Positions 44,531-56,951 of a stretch of DNA of 64,000 nt are shown piece by piece. The notes under the pieces are model-generated. The model was not told the origin of the DNA. It worked only from the letters and a program-made list of their open reading frames with translations, and did no database searches. Both the position numbers and the translations under genes were made by a program. Source of the stretch: Podospora comata (taxonomy: Eukaryota; Ascomycota; Sordariomycetes; Sordariales; Podosporaceae); NCBI GenBank assembly GCA_017354895.1, contig CP071497.1, positions 1,364,001 through 1,428,000 of the forward strand. The letters run 5' to 3'. The stretch's first letter is position 1. Each line of letters opens with the position of its first letter.

Positions 44531-47500
44531 CTACCCAAACCTGTTGCGATAACGTATATCAACAGATTCGTCACTAGAAACCGATCTCGCGGGTCCCCCT
44601 GGATGATACGTCGGCCTGCGTTCCGGGCCGATAGGATACGCCGGCTGTATATGACTCGGCAGACCCAGCGGAACCGGGTCCGTCTGTCCAAACCACCTGT
44701 CCACTATCTCCCGTCCCTTTTCGCGGTCTCCCGCCACTTTACGGAACATCCAAGATCCCAAACTCCAAAACACCCACTTGAAGGTATTTCCCAGCTCACC
44801 CATCCAGTAAAGACCGAACAATATCACAGCGAGCGTCACCGGGATGGCCGTGGCCCAATAGATCCACTGGCTATTCTCCATGTCCCTGATATCGGCCGTG
44901 TTCATGCCAAAGATGCTGGATATGGCGCTTAGGGGGAGAAAGATGACGGTGACAATAGTGAAGGCGTAGATGGCTTTGTCTTGTCGGAATTTTGTCGTGT
45001 CTGCGCCGTATTGGCTCTGATGTTGTTGTTAGTTGAGAGTAAGTGTTCAGGAGAGTGGAATAAACTTGCCATCGCCCTCAGGTTCGCGCACCTGGCTCCC
45101 AGCTGATGGAACTCTTGCTTCAAAAGGTCAGTCTTGGAGTGGCATTCGAGAAGAAGAAGCTTTCGATATCCGCCGGGGTCGGTCGGTTTGACTTTGAACA
45201 GGCTATCCTCGCTGGCCAGGTCGAATGCGAAAGGGTTGTCGTACATGTCGAACTTTGAATGCTCCCGACCATACTCCAAAGCCCGAACCTCTGTCTCTCG
45301 GTGTTGATGACTTCGATAACCAGGCTCACGATCGCGGCTCCACGACTGGATGAACACCGGCATAGACCTGGAGTGACCGGCAGCCTGGACAATGGGTTTT
45401 TCTTTAAAAGTGGTAGTATTGTCGATCGCATGATTCGCATTCTCCAAGAGCAGAGAAAAGATGACGTATTGCTGGAGGAGTGTCTGCAATATGGCTTGGA
45501 TTTCCTCACCGACGAGTTTGAGGTTCTCTTCATTGGCCCTGTCACTTGGTCTCTTCGATATGTCCGTCTCCTAGGGGGCAGTTAGCGTCTCTGGATGATA
45601 CCCAACGGGGCACACTTTCCACCCCAACCTCTATGCTCACTTACAATTTTGTCGAGACGGTTGCGGTAGATCTGAGCAACGTCACTGTATGTGTTCGCTT
45701 TTTCCTTGTTCGAGGGTGAATCAGGTACATTGGGGGCGCTTTGTATGACCTTCAAGCTAATCAAGGAGAATATCTCCAGGGGCAGGATGACGGAATTCTC
45801 AACGAGAGACTTGGGGGAGAGTGAGGTGATGATTATGTTGGCGCCCTCTGTTGCAGCTCGCCTCGCATCGCCAATCAGCCGCTCGGAACGGTCACTGTCT
45901 CTTGGGAAGCTGGCCAGGCCCAGAAGTAGATGGATCCAGGCGTCGATAATCTGGGTCGGCACGGTGATCTGAGCACGATCAGCGCCATGGGCGGCAGAGA
46001 GAATCTCGCTGAGCTGACTCAAGTCCAAGGCTTGCATTCTCAGCTGATGTCGGATGGTATACATGGAAGCTTGGTACCGATGTTGATCCTCGCGTTTCTC
46101 CTAGTGTCACAAAAAATGTTAGTAACAGGTCCATCGTTCTTGGATCAAAGACATTTTGTCAGGTCTTACTCCGATGATGGTCCTGACAGCCCCCCAATAT
46201 CTCCTCACGGTCGGCCCATCAAAGTCTAGGGGGAGGAAGAAGGCAAAGATTGTTTCGGCAGCATTGAAGATGTCGATCCTGTCCTCAAAGTCCCGCTGGG
46301 CACGCTGGTCTTTTCGACCTTGCGACTCGACAGAACTCAGCTCCGCCGCCCGTTTCTCCATGTAGCGACGCACAGAAGCACGCGTATCTTTTGTACACGA
46401 CTTGTAGGCTTTCGCGTCACCGAAGCTCGGCATGTAGAGCAGCCAATCACGGATTTCCACAAGCTGCTCGAGTAATGCATCTTCAACGCTGTCATCGGAG
46501 TTTGGGGTCGATACGCCAGTCATACAAGTAAAGATAGCAAACCCGTTGGCGTTGGTGAATCTTCCGTCGGTGGTCTCGACAGTTGCAGAGGATGAGCCGC
46601 CATCTCCTGCAGTACCGGGTTTCGTTGAAGTGTCGTCATGTGCGGAACTTGTTGAGCTCTGCATACTCCCTTTCCCTTTGCTCGCAATGTCAGGGAGTAG
46701 TCTTCCGCGCTGTGGCGCCATAATTCGTGCACTCGGCAAGTCAGTCACTCGAAACCTGAATATAGAACGGTAGATCCAGGTCCCTAACACGTACCCCAAG
46801 TAGAGTTCCAGCTTAACATAATTTTTGACATGTCGAGCGCGGTCCCAAATTGCCGGCCAGTCTTTTGCCGTGATCTTTCGTTTGTTGTGAAGGAGCTCGA
46901 ACTTCTGAGGCCAGAACTCGCTGAAACGAGTTGTCAAAGCCTGTGGCATTCCCAATCATGTCAGCCAGCTGGCCCATGTTTCAGACAGACCCTTATGACA
47001 CTACAAGCACTCACAAACCATGTCTGGCATTCATGTAGCGGTATCGACCACATGACACAAGTTCCAAAACAGACCAGAATCTTCTTGGTTCGTGAAACCC
47101 CCGCGAGGACGTCCAATGACCCGGTTGTGTTGATGACAAAGTCACCAGGGAAATATTTGTCTGGCAGGTTGATATATGTGACGATGAGCGCTGATAGCAA
47201 TCCGATCCGTCAGCTTCAAATCTGTGTATGCAGATGTAACTGAGGTAACAGTCTGAAACCTACCATTGTCAAATATCAGACACCAAAGTTGTGGGACGTG
47301 AAGGCAAACCTCCTGCTGTAGATTATTTCCAATCCCGCAAACGGCCTGTTTTAGATCTCGACTTTTGGCGACGTGGGAGAACTGGCTTTGTAGCAGGGTG
47401 GGGGCTGGGACGGCGGAGGCACTTCCGGCACCGGCTTCGAGGCCTGAGTACGGTTCAACGCTGAAATACGGAAGTGCGATCCAGTGCAAAGTTCGAGCTT

Positions 47501-48651
47501 GTGTGCCCTTGTACTGGCTGTCTGCTGGGATCTCTCCACGGAGATAGGATGGCTTCATTCGGTGTACATCTCGGCCGTCCGAGAACTGCATCGACCGAAA
47601 GTTGTCGTTCCCTAGCTTCGAGAACATCTTTGCCGCTGCCATCTTCTCTCCAGTCGAGAGGCTCTCGATTCGAAAGACTTCTCTCTGTTTACAACGATGT
47701 CAGTAGAGTCTCTGGTACTTTCAAGGGCAGATGAACTTGCCGAAAAATGCTCAAAGTCCAACATAGGCCGTGATCCACGGGGCTTTATGTGACTTTTCTC
47801 AGGGTCAGCCAAATCGAGGTCCAACTGGTAATTCAAAATCTGTATATAGATAATGATCAAGGGCCTTCTCACAACCACCGAAAAAGAGGATGATATTTCA
47901 TGTTCTTGCCATCCACAACTGACAGCCTCGCGGCATGATGCCCTTCCCGAACTCCGTCACCGATGTACTGAGACTCGAAGACATGGGACACGGAAGGTGC
48001 CCCTATAAGGTCGTGGGACTTTTCCTGGGGTGCGACGTCTTCATCTTCAACATCTCCTGAAACGGCCCCGGGGTCCTTTGCTGACACGCCGCGGGAGATG
48101 CGAGAAGGTGTGAAGGAATACAGGGTGGATGATCCAAAGTCCTCGTCGCTATCGGAAGCACTATATCGGGACGAATGTCGGAAATGGTGTCTCCTAGGCG
48201 GGCTGTCCCGGCCTGAATCCGATGATGACGACGACCTTGATCTCGCCCGACTTTCTACGTCTAGTGATTCTTCTCTGATTCTGTGGCGCTCGGGGTTCCT
48301 GCTCCTTCTCTCTCGTCCGATACGCGCACGTGGTTCGCTCAATGACTTGCCAGGAACCGCTACTGGGTACCCTTGAGGTGCCACATATCGATAGACAGGC
48401 GTCTGGGAGTTTGGGAGAAAATAGTGTGGAAAGGGAGGGGGGAAGGGAGGGATAGGGGCGCTTTGTGGGATCGGGATGTACTGTTGCTGTGCAGGCTGAA
48501 GTTCAGCATGGGGCGGGCGAAAGGTAGAAGAGGGGTCGGGGCCACGAGATGCCGAGAAGTCATTGGGGCTGAAGGACGGCAGGCGCACCGGCACTGTCCC
48601 TCTTCTGCGTGGTGGCTTGGGAGTGAAAATATCGGGATTTGGAGTCGACAT
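44531..48651 (-). CDS. CorA-type Mg2+ transporter family protein, eight exons
   Basis: Exons: 48651-47873, 47792-47737, 47680-47264, 47190-47015, 46940-46170, 46100-45645, 45570-45070, 45016-44531; predicted 1213 residues. Residues 1-260 are Pro/Ser/Arg-rich and disordered. A central cytosolic region follows (VFRIESLSTGEKMAAA, LDKIETDISKRPSDRANEEN). Near the C-terminus the CorA core appears: QDKAIYAFTIVTVIFLPLSA helix, the FGMN motif (Gly-Met-Asn 1089-1091), then WIYWATAIPVTLAVILFGLY, the second helix. CorA proteins form pentameric Mg2+ channels; fungal members act at the plasma membrane or vacuole. Introns 3-6 are canonical. Intron 7 (45069-45017) reads GC-AG (ATG|GCAAGT). Introns 1 and 2 are less certain: intron 1 ends AAAAG after a CTGAC branch. 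A 50-nt error there would not affect the family call. Confidence 0.87.
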
Positions 48652-51121
48652 GGTGAACAATGATTCTCCGAACTGTGGGTGGAGTCTGGAAGGAGAGAGC
48701 ATGTTGATGCGGGGCAGTCTGAGCTGAATCACAAGAATAAGATCGGACAGAGTAGGTAGGGTCTGGCCAGTTGGGGTGGCAGATGCAACCTGGAGGCAGT
48801 ACCGTAAGCCGCATATTATCCATCCATAATAGCGCTAGCCATGACGGGAAAATTGAATGCTCTTATCATACGATGATGTGTGTGTCACAATGGATGATCT
48901 GAATAGGTATTTTACCTACCGTACTTCAGGTTTCCTTCTTGTGTGATATATGTGCTTTTGTTCATTCTCTTCAATTATTAGTTTGCATTAGCTAACTGCC
49001 TGGGTTTTAAAACTTAAGCTTACAGCCAAAGCTGATAGATGAGCTATCGATACTTGCTGGTCCTAAACAAGATGAGCAGAGCTACGTATGTCCAAAAGCA
49101 TCTCTCCAGATGTCATGTTCTGAGGCAAAATATCCCCACAAGCATGAGACTCGCGTGGACCTTCCGCCTGGACGTGGTTCAGAGCTACTCCGACAAATGG
49201 TTAGCACATTGGCATGTTGAGATGAGAGCATCAACCTTGCTATGCTGAGTTTCAACGCCTCTACTCCCGCAAGAGGACGACAAAGAACATGACAGCCCTA
49301 GAGTGTCCGGGACTATTCTTGATGGCGAAAGCCTTGCGGGTTTCGGGTCACCTGATTCAGAGCAGAAATATTCTCAACCATGTGTCATACCACTGAAGGC
49401 TTATTTTCTGGTTTCATTGCATGGTAAACATCAACACTGGCCCAAATTGGTGTCTTGGGTCACATTCTAGCCTCATCTAGAACGAAACAACCAGAGACGC
49501 AGTCTCCTTTTGGAATTTGGTGTATTCACTCACAATCGTTCCCCAGGATAGAGACAAGGGTTCATAGTCCGAGAATAAAGTCCGACTCGTTTTCGTAAGT
49601 CCTATTTTGGCATGCTGCATTACGCTATCGTCTTGCAATGCAAATGCAGCGCTAAGAAAAGTCCCTTGAAGACGAAAACAGGTGACTGGAGGTATCTCAC
49701 AAGACTGAGTATTGTCTTTATGAGTAACTTTGACTAAGATCAACCTGTGGTCTCCGATCCCTGCCAAATTGTCATCCGGTTAAATGCGGGGAAGCATGCC
49801 TATTCATCCCTAGGGCTGACTCCTGTGGTGTCTAGGTTGTTCATTCGGTGTGATGTTGCTGCCTGTGCTACGGGTGCATCATGCCCCCATGGTAAGGTGC
49901 GGAGAGCGTGCCAAACTTTGGTCGACTTTCCTCTCGTTCTTATGAGAGCCCTCTTTCTCTGGAGAACTTCCGCTGCGGCAGAAGCCCATCTACCAGCAAA
50001 CGTGTTGAGCCGGCAGCTACGTAAACTTGGCAATGTGGTGCTCAAACGCTTCTGAACTCTGGGATGCTAGCATCAATGCCTTATCCATCCTCATGGTACC
50101 AAGCTTTGTAGACACTCGGTGAACCTGGCCCCGGTCACTCAACCCCCACATGCTTGCTCCGAGAACCGGGGAAAGCTTCTATTGCCGGGGGTGTACAACG
50201 ATGCCAATATGCATGGCTCGAAACAGTGAACCCCGCACGTTACCTTGCTGTCAGACTAAGGTACTTGCCCTAGAAGACATGCAGGGGACCGCCACTCATA
50301 CTAGTAGGGACGGCGCGGCACGAAAACTATCCCCGTTGTGTCTGATACCTACCTTGTAGGGTCTTTCATCACAGTCGAGGATCAACTGCTGCAAAAAATG
50401 AAACAAAAGGCAATCTGGGGCGACAGAAGACAAAGTCGTACGCAAAATATTGAGACTCGTTGAGCTGATGAATGGGGGCCTGTTGCGGCTCTGTCAACCG
50501 TCGGCTCCCAAATAGCCCAGCGCTGATATACGTGACAGCACAGTCGTACAAGTGTACCAATGGGATGAAAACCCCCCACTTATGAGCAACATGGTCTAGT
50601 GGGGGTTTGGACAACAACGCCCTACCAAACATTCCTCCAGCTTGGGTTTGGTCAGTGCGATGTTTCTCCTACCTGCAGGTTGCAGACTTCTTTCCTACCT
50701 TTGTGCGTGGGCGAGACCTGGTTCGCCATAACAAACCCCTACTCACCGTTCACCGATCCTGGAATAGCCTCATTTCCGCATGCACATACCTTACCTAGCT
50801 CCTTCTCACAAGCATTAGTCGAGCTCCTACCCAAACAAACCTCCCTTTTATCAATCCTTCACAGGATCACAGGACATCATCACGCCAAGCCCGACGGTGA
50901 CAGAGCTGCTCAACAGAAATGCTCCCATGATCAAAAAGGGTCAACGGAGGTTGGAAGTGGCGAAAGCTCGTCTATAAAAGCCACAAGGTATCCTCCAACA
51001 TTTCAGCCTGAATCTTCTTCACCACCACCGCCATCACCACCACCACAACTCGCCTTCATATCGTTACTCAATCTCAACAAAAAGTTCTGAACACCTCAGT
51101 TCTTTCTTCACCACTACCAAA
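48652..51121. other. Long intergenic region (2.5 kb)
   Basis: Promoter of the CorA-like gene at the left; promoter and leader of the small secreted-protein gene at the right (TATA at 50973). Several short open frames on both strands (for example 49477-49767 minus) lack motifs or splice support. Confidence 0.5.
50973..50980 (+). promoter_or_regulatory. TATA box of the second small secreted-protein gene
   Basis: TATAAAAG about 149 bases before ATG 51122, followed by a C/A-rich leader with CACCACCACC tracts. Placement and sequence fit a strong fungal core promoter. Confidence 0.65.
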
Positions 51122-51589
51122 ATGAAGTTCACCATCACCGCCGCCGCCCTCAGCCTCCTTGGCCTCGCCTCCGCCGCTCCCGCCGAGGTAGTCGCCAAGC
51201 AGGCCCACGGCGCGACCAGTGCTCAAGTCACCAACTTTTCCGTCACCTGCGGTTCCTCCTCCTGCTCGTAAGTCAAACTCCTCTCGACCCGGACCTTTAC
51301 TGACAGATTGATTCCCAGCTACACCGCCCGCGCGGTGATCCTCCCCGAGAACGTGGCCGTCACCTTCACCCACACCACCACCGGCTCCACCATCCCGACC
51401 AACACCGGCTTCTTCACCAGCAGCGACCCCGCTGTCTTCTTCCGCATCAACAAGGCGCTCAGCGACTACCGCTTTGTGTTGAGCGACGCTCATGTTGTTG
51501 GTTCGGCTGTCAACTTGGATTATTTCAGCCCTGGGTCGCAGTGGACTGCTAGTTCCTACAGCGGGCCTTCTTCTTTTACTCTTTCTTAA
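51122..51589 (+). CDS. Small secreted protein, beta-rich
   Basis: Two exons: 51122-51267, intron 51268-51318 (GTAAGT, branch TACTGAC, CAG), and 51319-51589, giving 138 residues. Signal peptide about 1-18 (KFTITAAALSLLGLASA), cleavage before APAE. The mature protein has one cysteine pair (VTCGSSSCSYTA), many Thr/Ser and alternating hydrophobics, ending NLDYFSPGSQWTASSYSGPS, a pattern of small secreted fungal proteins sometimes described as hypersensitive-response inducers; that parallel is from memory and weak. No enzyme motif. TATA box and a canonical intron support expression. Confidence 0.82.
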
Positions 51590-52064
51590 GCAGGGTGGTG
51601 GGTGTGTTTTGGGCGGGTCTGTGGAGGAGGGGGTGTGTGAATGGAAAGAGGTGAAGGGTTCAATGTCTCAACTGGAGAGCGTGTGTGGACTTCAAAGTAA
51701 TTTCATAGCCCGGATATGACAAAAAACCAGACTTACATGGGTGCCTCCTTTATCTCTTGGGTAGCTCTGGAAGCTGTTGTGTTTGGTTGAGGGCGTCTGC
51801 TTGAGGTCAAATGATGAGACACTGTTGTATACCATCCACTCTTTGCTCATGTCATCTCTTATTCGGTCAGGTCGTGGTCTTGCCGGCCACCCCCTAAGAA
51901 TCGGCAAAGATTAGATACACCGAGGCCTTTCATACTCTCTGCATTGTATGGGTAGGTAACTGCACAGGCATCTTCAACACGGGCATCGTATCACCGTCTC
52001 TATGATACCCTCCAGTAGGTATATTATACTATCAAAAATTTAAACCAACCTGGACTCAGACCGC
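51590..52064. other. Intergenic, convergent 3' ends
   Basis: 475 bases between convergent genes. Nothing recognised. Confidence 0.6.
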
Positions 52065-53576
52065 TCACCACCTCGCATTCCCCCCCTTAATAGTACTCTC
52101 ATGGTTCCCCTCCCCCAACTCCTCCCACCCGCCATTACTCTTCTTCCTCCTTGCATCACCATCTCCCCCAGTCTGGCCATCATTGTTCTCAGCCCTGCTC
52201 ACATTAACGCTCATCGTCTTCTGGATCGTCTTCAACGGATACTCATCCATCCCGTCCTCCTCCCCCACAAGCTCCCTCTGCGACCCAGTCCTGAACGACG
52301 TCTTGGAGATTGACTCGTTCTGGAACGTCGGCGGCGGGTACGTTCTCGCGGTGGGCATGCTGCCACTGACATTGCTATCGCCCGTCCTGCGGGAGCGAGA
52401 CCCCAGAATGCGGGAGCGGAGGGATGAAAAGAAGGCTGATTCGCTGAGGACGTTGCTCCAGAGACCAGGGAGGGCGGGTGTGCAGGCCACGATGACGGTG
52501 CCAAAGACTTCCATGTAGCTGTTTGTTGATGTTAGTGATCTCTGTTTGTTGGGAGGCACCGGGGGAGACATGCGCTGTGATGGCTACATTGCCGCCGTCC
52601 CAGATGGGATCGATGGTGTAGTAGGATACCCTGACTCTGTAGACCAGACCGACGACGCTGGTGACCACGACGCTGTGTGTTGTCCAGGTCAGTAAATATA
52701 CATACGCCCTCCAAGTCCAAGGTATCAAGTGCCCACTTACAGGAACCCAATCAAAAACACAACCAGCAAACCCTTCTTCTTGGGCCGACTCAACGTCAAC
52801 CCGGCGATGATGGGGAAGGGCATGATGAAAAGGGCCAGATCGGCCACCACGGCGCAGACATTGACGGCGATGGTGGCAGGGGCAGTGGTGGCACACCTCG
52901 CGAGGACGACGTTGCCCCATTCCTCGCCTGGCCGGGGGATGCAAAAGGCAAGCACGACGACCTCGTACGAGCCATAGGCTAGGAACGTCAAGGTCAGGAG
53001 TCCGTAGCAGGTCACTCGGACCCAGGTCAGGGTGCCGAAGAGACGCAAAAAGAAGAAGACGAGGGAGGCCTTCACTGCGAAGTGGGTGATGGGGCCGAGC
53101 AACTGGTCAGCTAGGCGAATCTATGGTGCATCCCATGTTAGCACGATTCGATGTTGGAAGAGACAGTTCTGAGAGGAGCTCACCTGCATCACCTCGACGG
53201 TGAGGGCCGTGATGGGGACATCCCAGGAGTGCTTCCCCAAGCCCTTGCTCATGCTGGTGTATAGGCAAGACCATTGTGCGATCCCGATGATCAGACCTAC
53301 CACGCAAAGCCCTGAGGTGGAAGTAGAATATCAGCATCGTTCATGGCAGACCACAGATAAGTACCTACAGTCGTCTGCGAATAGCTTCCGTGACTTCTTC
53401 AGTCCAGTGATGACCCGGCTCACAACGAAAAGCCCGGCAATGATGATGAAGGCCACGCCGGTACCGAGAACGGTGGGTGTAAGTGACTCCCCGCCTTCAA
53501 AGTCCGGGGGTGCTCCGCTTGGGTTCGGCGCAAAGGGGATCTGCGACGGATCCATCCCGGGTGGCAGTCCTTCCAT
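52065..53576 (-). CDS. Pth11-like rhodopsin-fold membrane receptor (second copy)
   Basis: Five exons: 53576-53369, 53311-53184, 53120-52741, 52672-52574, 52518-52065; 422 residues. The open frame upstream of ATG 53576 starts only at TTG. Helices: LGTGVAFIIIAGLFVVSRVI, WLCVVGLIIGIAQWSC, ITHFAVKASLVFFFLRLF, CYGLLTLTFLAYGSYEVVVL, VCAVVADLALFIMPFPIIAG, LLVVFLIGFLVVVTSVVGLV and FGTVIVACTPALPGLW. PFPIIAGLTLSRPKKKGLLV and IVACTPALPGLW are family landmarks. The tail is polar, with many Ser, Arg and Asp. Intron 4 (52573-52519) lacks a GT donor in the right phase but fits GC-AG (ACAGC|GCATGT, branch ACTAAC), restoring ITAYMEVFG. Likely a surface sensor; ligand unknown. It differs clearly in sequence from the 38-39 kb copy. 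Confidence 0.87.
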
Positions 53577-55179
53577 GCTGGGCAATGCCGATGACTGTGT
53601 GACACGAAACTACCAATGGAAGAGACGGGGGGTTGAACGGGAAGAGGGAAGAGGAATGGAACGATGAGAGAGGGAGCCGGAACGGTCGGTGAGTTGAGCA
53701 AGCAGGCAGGCTTTGGATCATAAGCACCGGGTACGCGGCGGTCTCAATATGTATGACAAGACAGCAGATCCAAGTGAACCATAGTGGGTAGATGCGACTA
53801 CACACCGTCCATGTCTTGGTATTGTAGGCATCCGCCACTGGATAAGCAGCAATGCGGCCCAGTCCCAACTCGTCCGCTCACCATCGTGAGCGACCCACCT
53901 TCTCTGGTGTTATGTGCATGAAAATTCCCGGGTTGTCGGCGGAATATCAAAGTGAAGGCATCCTACCCAACTTACACACCACCTACTTCACCATAGTACA
54001 CTTGCTCTGTAGGTAGTGAGCTTTGAGACACTAGATGTTCAGCACCTTGATGAGAAATGCCAGAGAGGACCTGCGACCACAGGCTGCTTCAGTTGCATCA
54101 GTGCCTGAAAGAAAAAAAGAAAAAAAAGAACAGCGAGTGCGGGGTGGTAGCGCTTCTGCCCTGCCACTGACTAAGACCGATGTTTGGAACACTGCTGCAC
54201 CCTTTCGGACAACAGGCTCGATGCTACGCTGCCGGCTGGACAGAAAATAGGTAGAGACAAACTCTAAGCCACGCCATGGGCAACTACCATTCCTGAATTT
54301 TCTGTCTGTTAGCGTCAGCGCTACATGGGTGCTTACTGATCCTTTCCGTAAGCTGGTAGCGCGACTACCGCTAGGCGTGTAGGCTCGCGGCAAAGCCCAT
54401 GCAGGGCGCCAAAGACACGACAGATATACTGGGCCGTATGAGAGATTAAACTGTGCACTGTGCCATTTTGTACCTTTCCCACGTGTGCACAACGTTGCAA
54501 CATCGCTTAGATGCATGCTCGTGGCATAAAAGCCAGCGCCGTTGCTCCGGCTCATAACTGCCATCTGACTGGAGCTACCAACTTGAAGAGAAGAAGCCTT
54601 GCACTAGCAGGGCAAAGGTGTCCAGCCTTAGTCAATCCGAGAAGGGCACAGCAACCGATGTAACTGTCCGCCGTGAAGATGTCTTGCAATTCCCGTAGAT
54701 GATCAGTGGCGTAGCAGAGACGAAGTCCCTTTTTGCACGGGGCAATCCCCAAATCGGGCTGAGCGTGCAAGACACAACGACATACGACCAACGCCGCAAA
54801 CACATCACGCCTTGGCGGATTGCTCGCGACCAACCGGTGGATAAGACGGTGCGTTGAAACTTGAAAACTTATCAAGAGTGTGGCATTGGTGCCGACGCTC
54901 AAAGGGAGCCCCCTATCACTGACAACTGGATGCGAGATGAGCCAGACTGCCCGTGAAGTGACTGGCTGACCAGTGTGCAGTGCCGCAACTGAGACTTTTT
55001 AAGTATAGTAGCTATATAAAAGAACCAAGCCGTCGGGAACCTCAGGATGGTTCTCGGGACAGCTAAGGCGGCCTCGATGATCAGTTGATGTTGATAAACC
55101 ATTCTGTCTTCAAGCTTCCAGAAGTTCTGTCTTTGTTCACCATCCCAACATCATTCACCTCCCCAAGGCAGACGCCGCC
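53577..55179. other. Intergenic (1.6 kb)
   Basis: Promoters of the divergent receptor and P450 genes. An A-rich run lies at about 54110-54130 and the P450 TATA box at 55013. The 177-codon minus frame at 54031-54564 has no motif. A string resembling the start of 5S RNA near 54789 is not one. Confidence 0.55.
55013..55020 (+). promoter_or_regulatory. TATA box of the cytochrome P450 gene
   Basis: TATATAAA about 167 bases before ATG 55180. Position fits a core promoter. Confidence 0.6.
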
Positions 55180-56951
55180 ATGTTGCTAAACACCTTTTCC
55201 ACCGGCGGCGAGACCGAGGGGTTCGTGCTTAGTTGCTTATCCCTGGCCATCGTTTTTACACTTGTCAACATCCTCACCTCTTCCCGGACATGGCTTGTGG
55301 CCCACTCGCCCATATCTTTCCTTAAAAGACGTGCTCGAGCATGGCTTTTCCTCTTTCAAGGACCCAAGATCATCGAGGAAGAATTCAACAAGGCCGGACC
55401 TGGGAAGCCATTCCACATCGACGTCCCCGAGAACCGTTATGTCGTCGTGTCGTCCTGGAAACACATCAGGGAGATCGACTCAGCTCCCGACCATGTACTC
55501 TCTCTTCAGGCCGCAGCCAAGCAGCTGCTTCAACCCAAACACACCATGTCAAGCTTCAACTGGATGGACAAGAGAGGTGCCGAGGGGATTCCACTGATCA
55601 GAACCCTTCGCGTCATGCTCACGAACCACTTGCCTGAGGTCCTTCCCCAAATCAGACGTTCAATGAGCTCCCTGATGGACAACGAGATTGATTCGGCCCC
55701 CAAGCTTGAGAATGGAAAGACCATGACGCCAAAGCTCTACCACATCATCATCAAGGCCATCGCACACTCGAATGCTTTGGCGTTCTTTGGCGAGGACTTG
55801 GCCAAGAATGAAAAGTTCATGAAGGCGGCCATGACCTTTATTGAGCAGACCCTGCTCATTGCTGAGATCTTGCGGTTGCTGCCCCAGTTTCTGTCCGAGT
55901 AAGCTCACCTTTTACCGTCGCTGTTCGAGGGCGAGATGTAGCTGACTTCCTACTCTTTCAAGGCCTATCGGAAAGTTCCTTTCCAACAAGCTCAACTCCA
56001 GCTCTGTAATCTTTGACACCTTGCTCCCAGTCGCTGCTGAGCGGGTGGACGAGTACGCCAGAGCCAAACTTGGACAGAAGGTACCTGAACATGTAAGTCT
56101 CGCCACCTTGCGCCTGCGAAAATGCAATACTGACAGCTGATTCCTCTCTGCAGAAAGACTGCATGCAATGGATCATGGAGAGCGCCCCAAGAAACAGCCC
56201 TTGGACGGCCGAAAGGATCGTCTACGAGCTCATTGCCTTGTGGTTTGGATCAGTCCACATTACTTCCACCACCGTCTGCTTCGCCATCCACGACCTCTGC
56301 CTCCACCCGCAATACGTCGAGCCCCTCCGCAAAGAGATCGAGGCCACCGGCTGGGAGACGTTCGAGAAGTCAGGCGGCAAATGCTTCCCCCTCCTCGACA
56401 GCTTCATGAAAGAATCCGCCAGGATAACACCGGTCGAATCGGTCAGCACCCGCCGCATGGCACTCGAGCCCTTCAAGCTATCAGATGGCACAGCCGTCAA
56501 CCCGGGCGAATGGGTCGTCACGGCAGCCCGCGGCATGGCAATGGACTCGTCCGTCTTCTCCAAGCCCACCGACTTTCAAGGCTTCCGCTTTGCGGACCCG
56601 GCGGTTGTCTCCAAAATCGACAGCCGCCCATCATTCTCGGCAGGTGACAAATCATCCGACTTCACCAGCATATCTGACTGGCAGCTATGGGGGACAGGAA
56701 GGTGCGCTTGGTAAGTTATCCCTCCCCAGTCTGAGGTTGTTTGACTAAGAGTAAGACACTGACGTTGCTATCACCAACGGCGCAGCCCTGGGCGGTTTTA
56801 CGCCACAGCAGTCATGAAGGCCATGCTGGGGTTGCTCATCGCAAAATACGATATGCAGCTAACGGACCCGGGGGCGGCGAGGTATTTTGCTTGGCGGACA
56901 TTTATTTATCCTTTTCCTGGGACCAAGATTAGCTTGACTGCGCGGGAATGA
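55180..56951 (+). CDS. Cytochrome P450 monooxygenase
   Basis: Four exons: 55180-55898, 55963-56092, 56154-56710, 56786-56951, all GT-AG (donors GTAAGC, GTAAGT, GTAAGT, the last two strong), giving 523 residues. An N-terminal anchor (residues 14-34) places it on the ER. The I-helix region is LIALWFGSVHITSTT (about 310-323), without the usual A/G-G-x-T pattern. ExxR is E370-R373 (KESAR). The heme loop, built across intron 3, is WGTGRCACPGRFYA, with ligand Cys469 coded by a codon split by the intron. It resembles fungal P450s of secondary metabolism (ent-kaurene-oxidase-like class) in its WFGSVH and WGTGRCACPGR stretches. Substrate unknown. A DUF4267 gene and an MFS pump follow on the same strand. 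Confidence 0.93.

Noticed and set aside
45017-45069. GT donor for CorA intron 7 at 45068 or nearby
   Set aside because: Every GT choice shifts the frame out of the conserved CorA core; only the GC donor keeps it.
54031-54564. 177-codon minus-strand frame
   Set aside because: No domain, no composition typical of a gene, no splice partners; likely chance.
54787-54800. ACATACGACCA-like string, similar to the start of fungal 5S rRNA
   Set aside because: The bases that follow do not match the rest of 5S rRNA, and the internal promoter region is missing.
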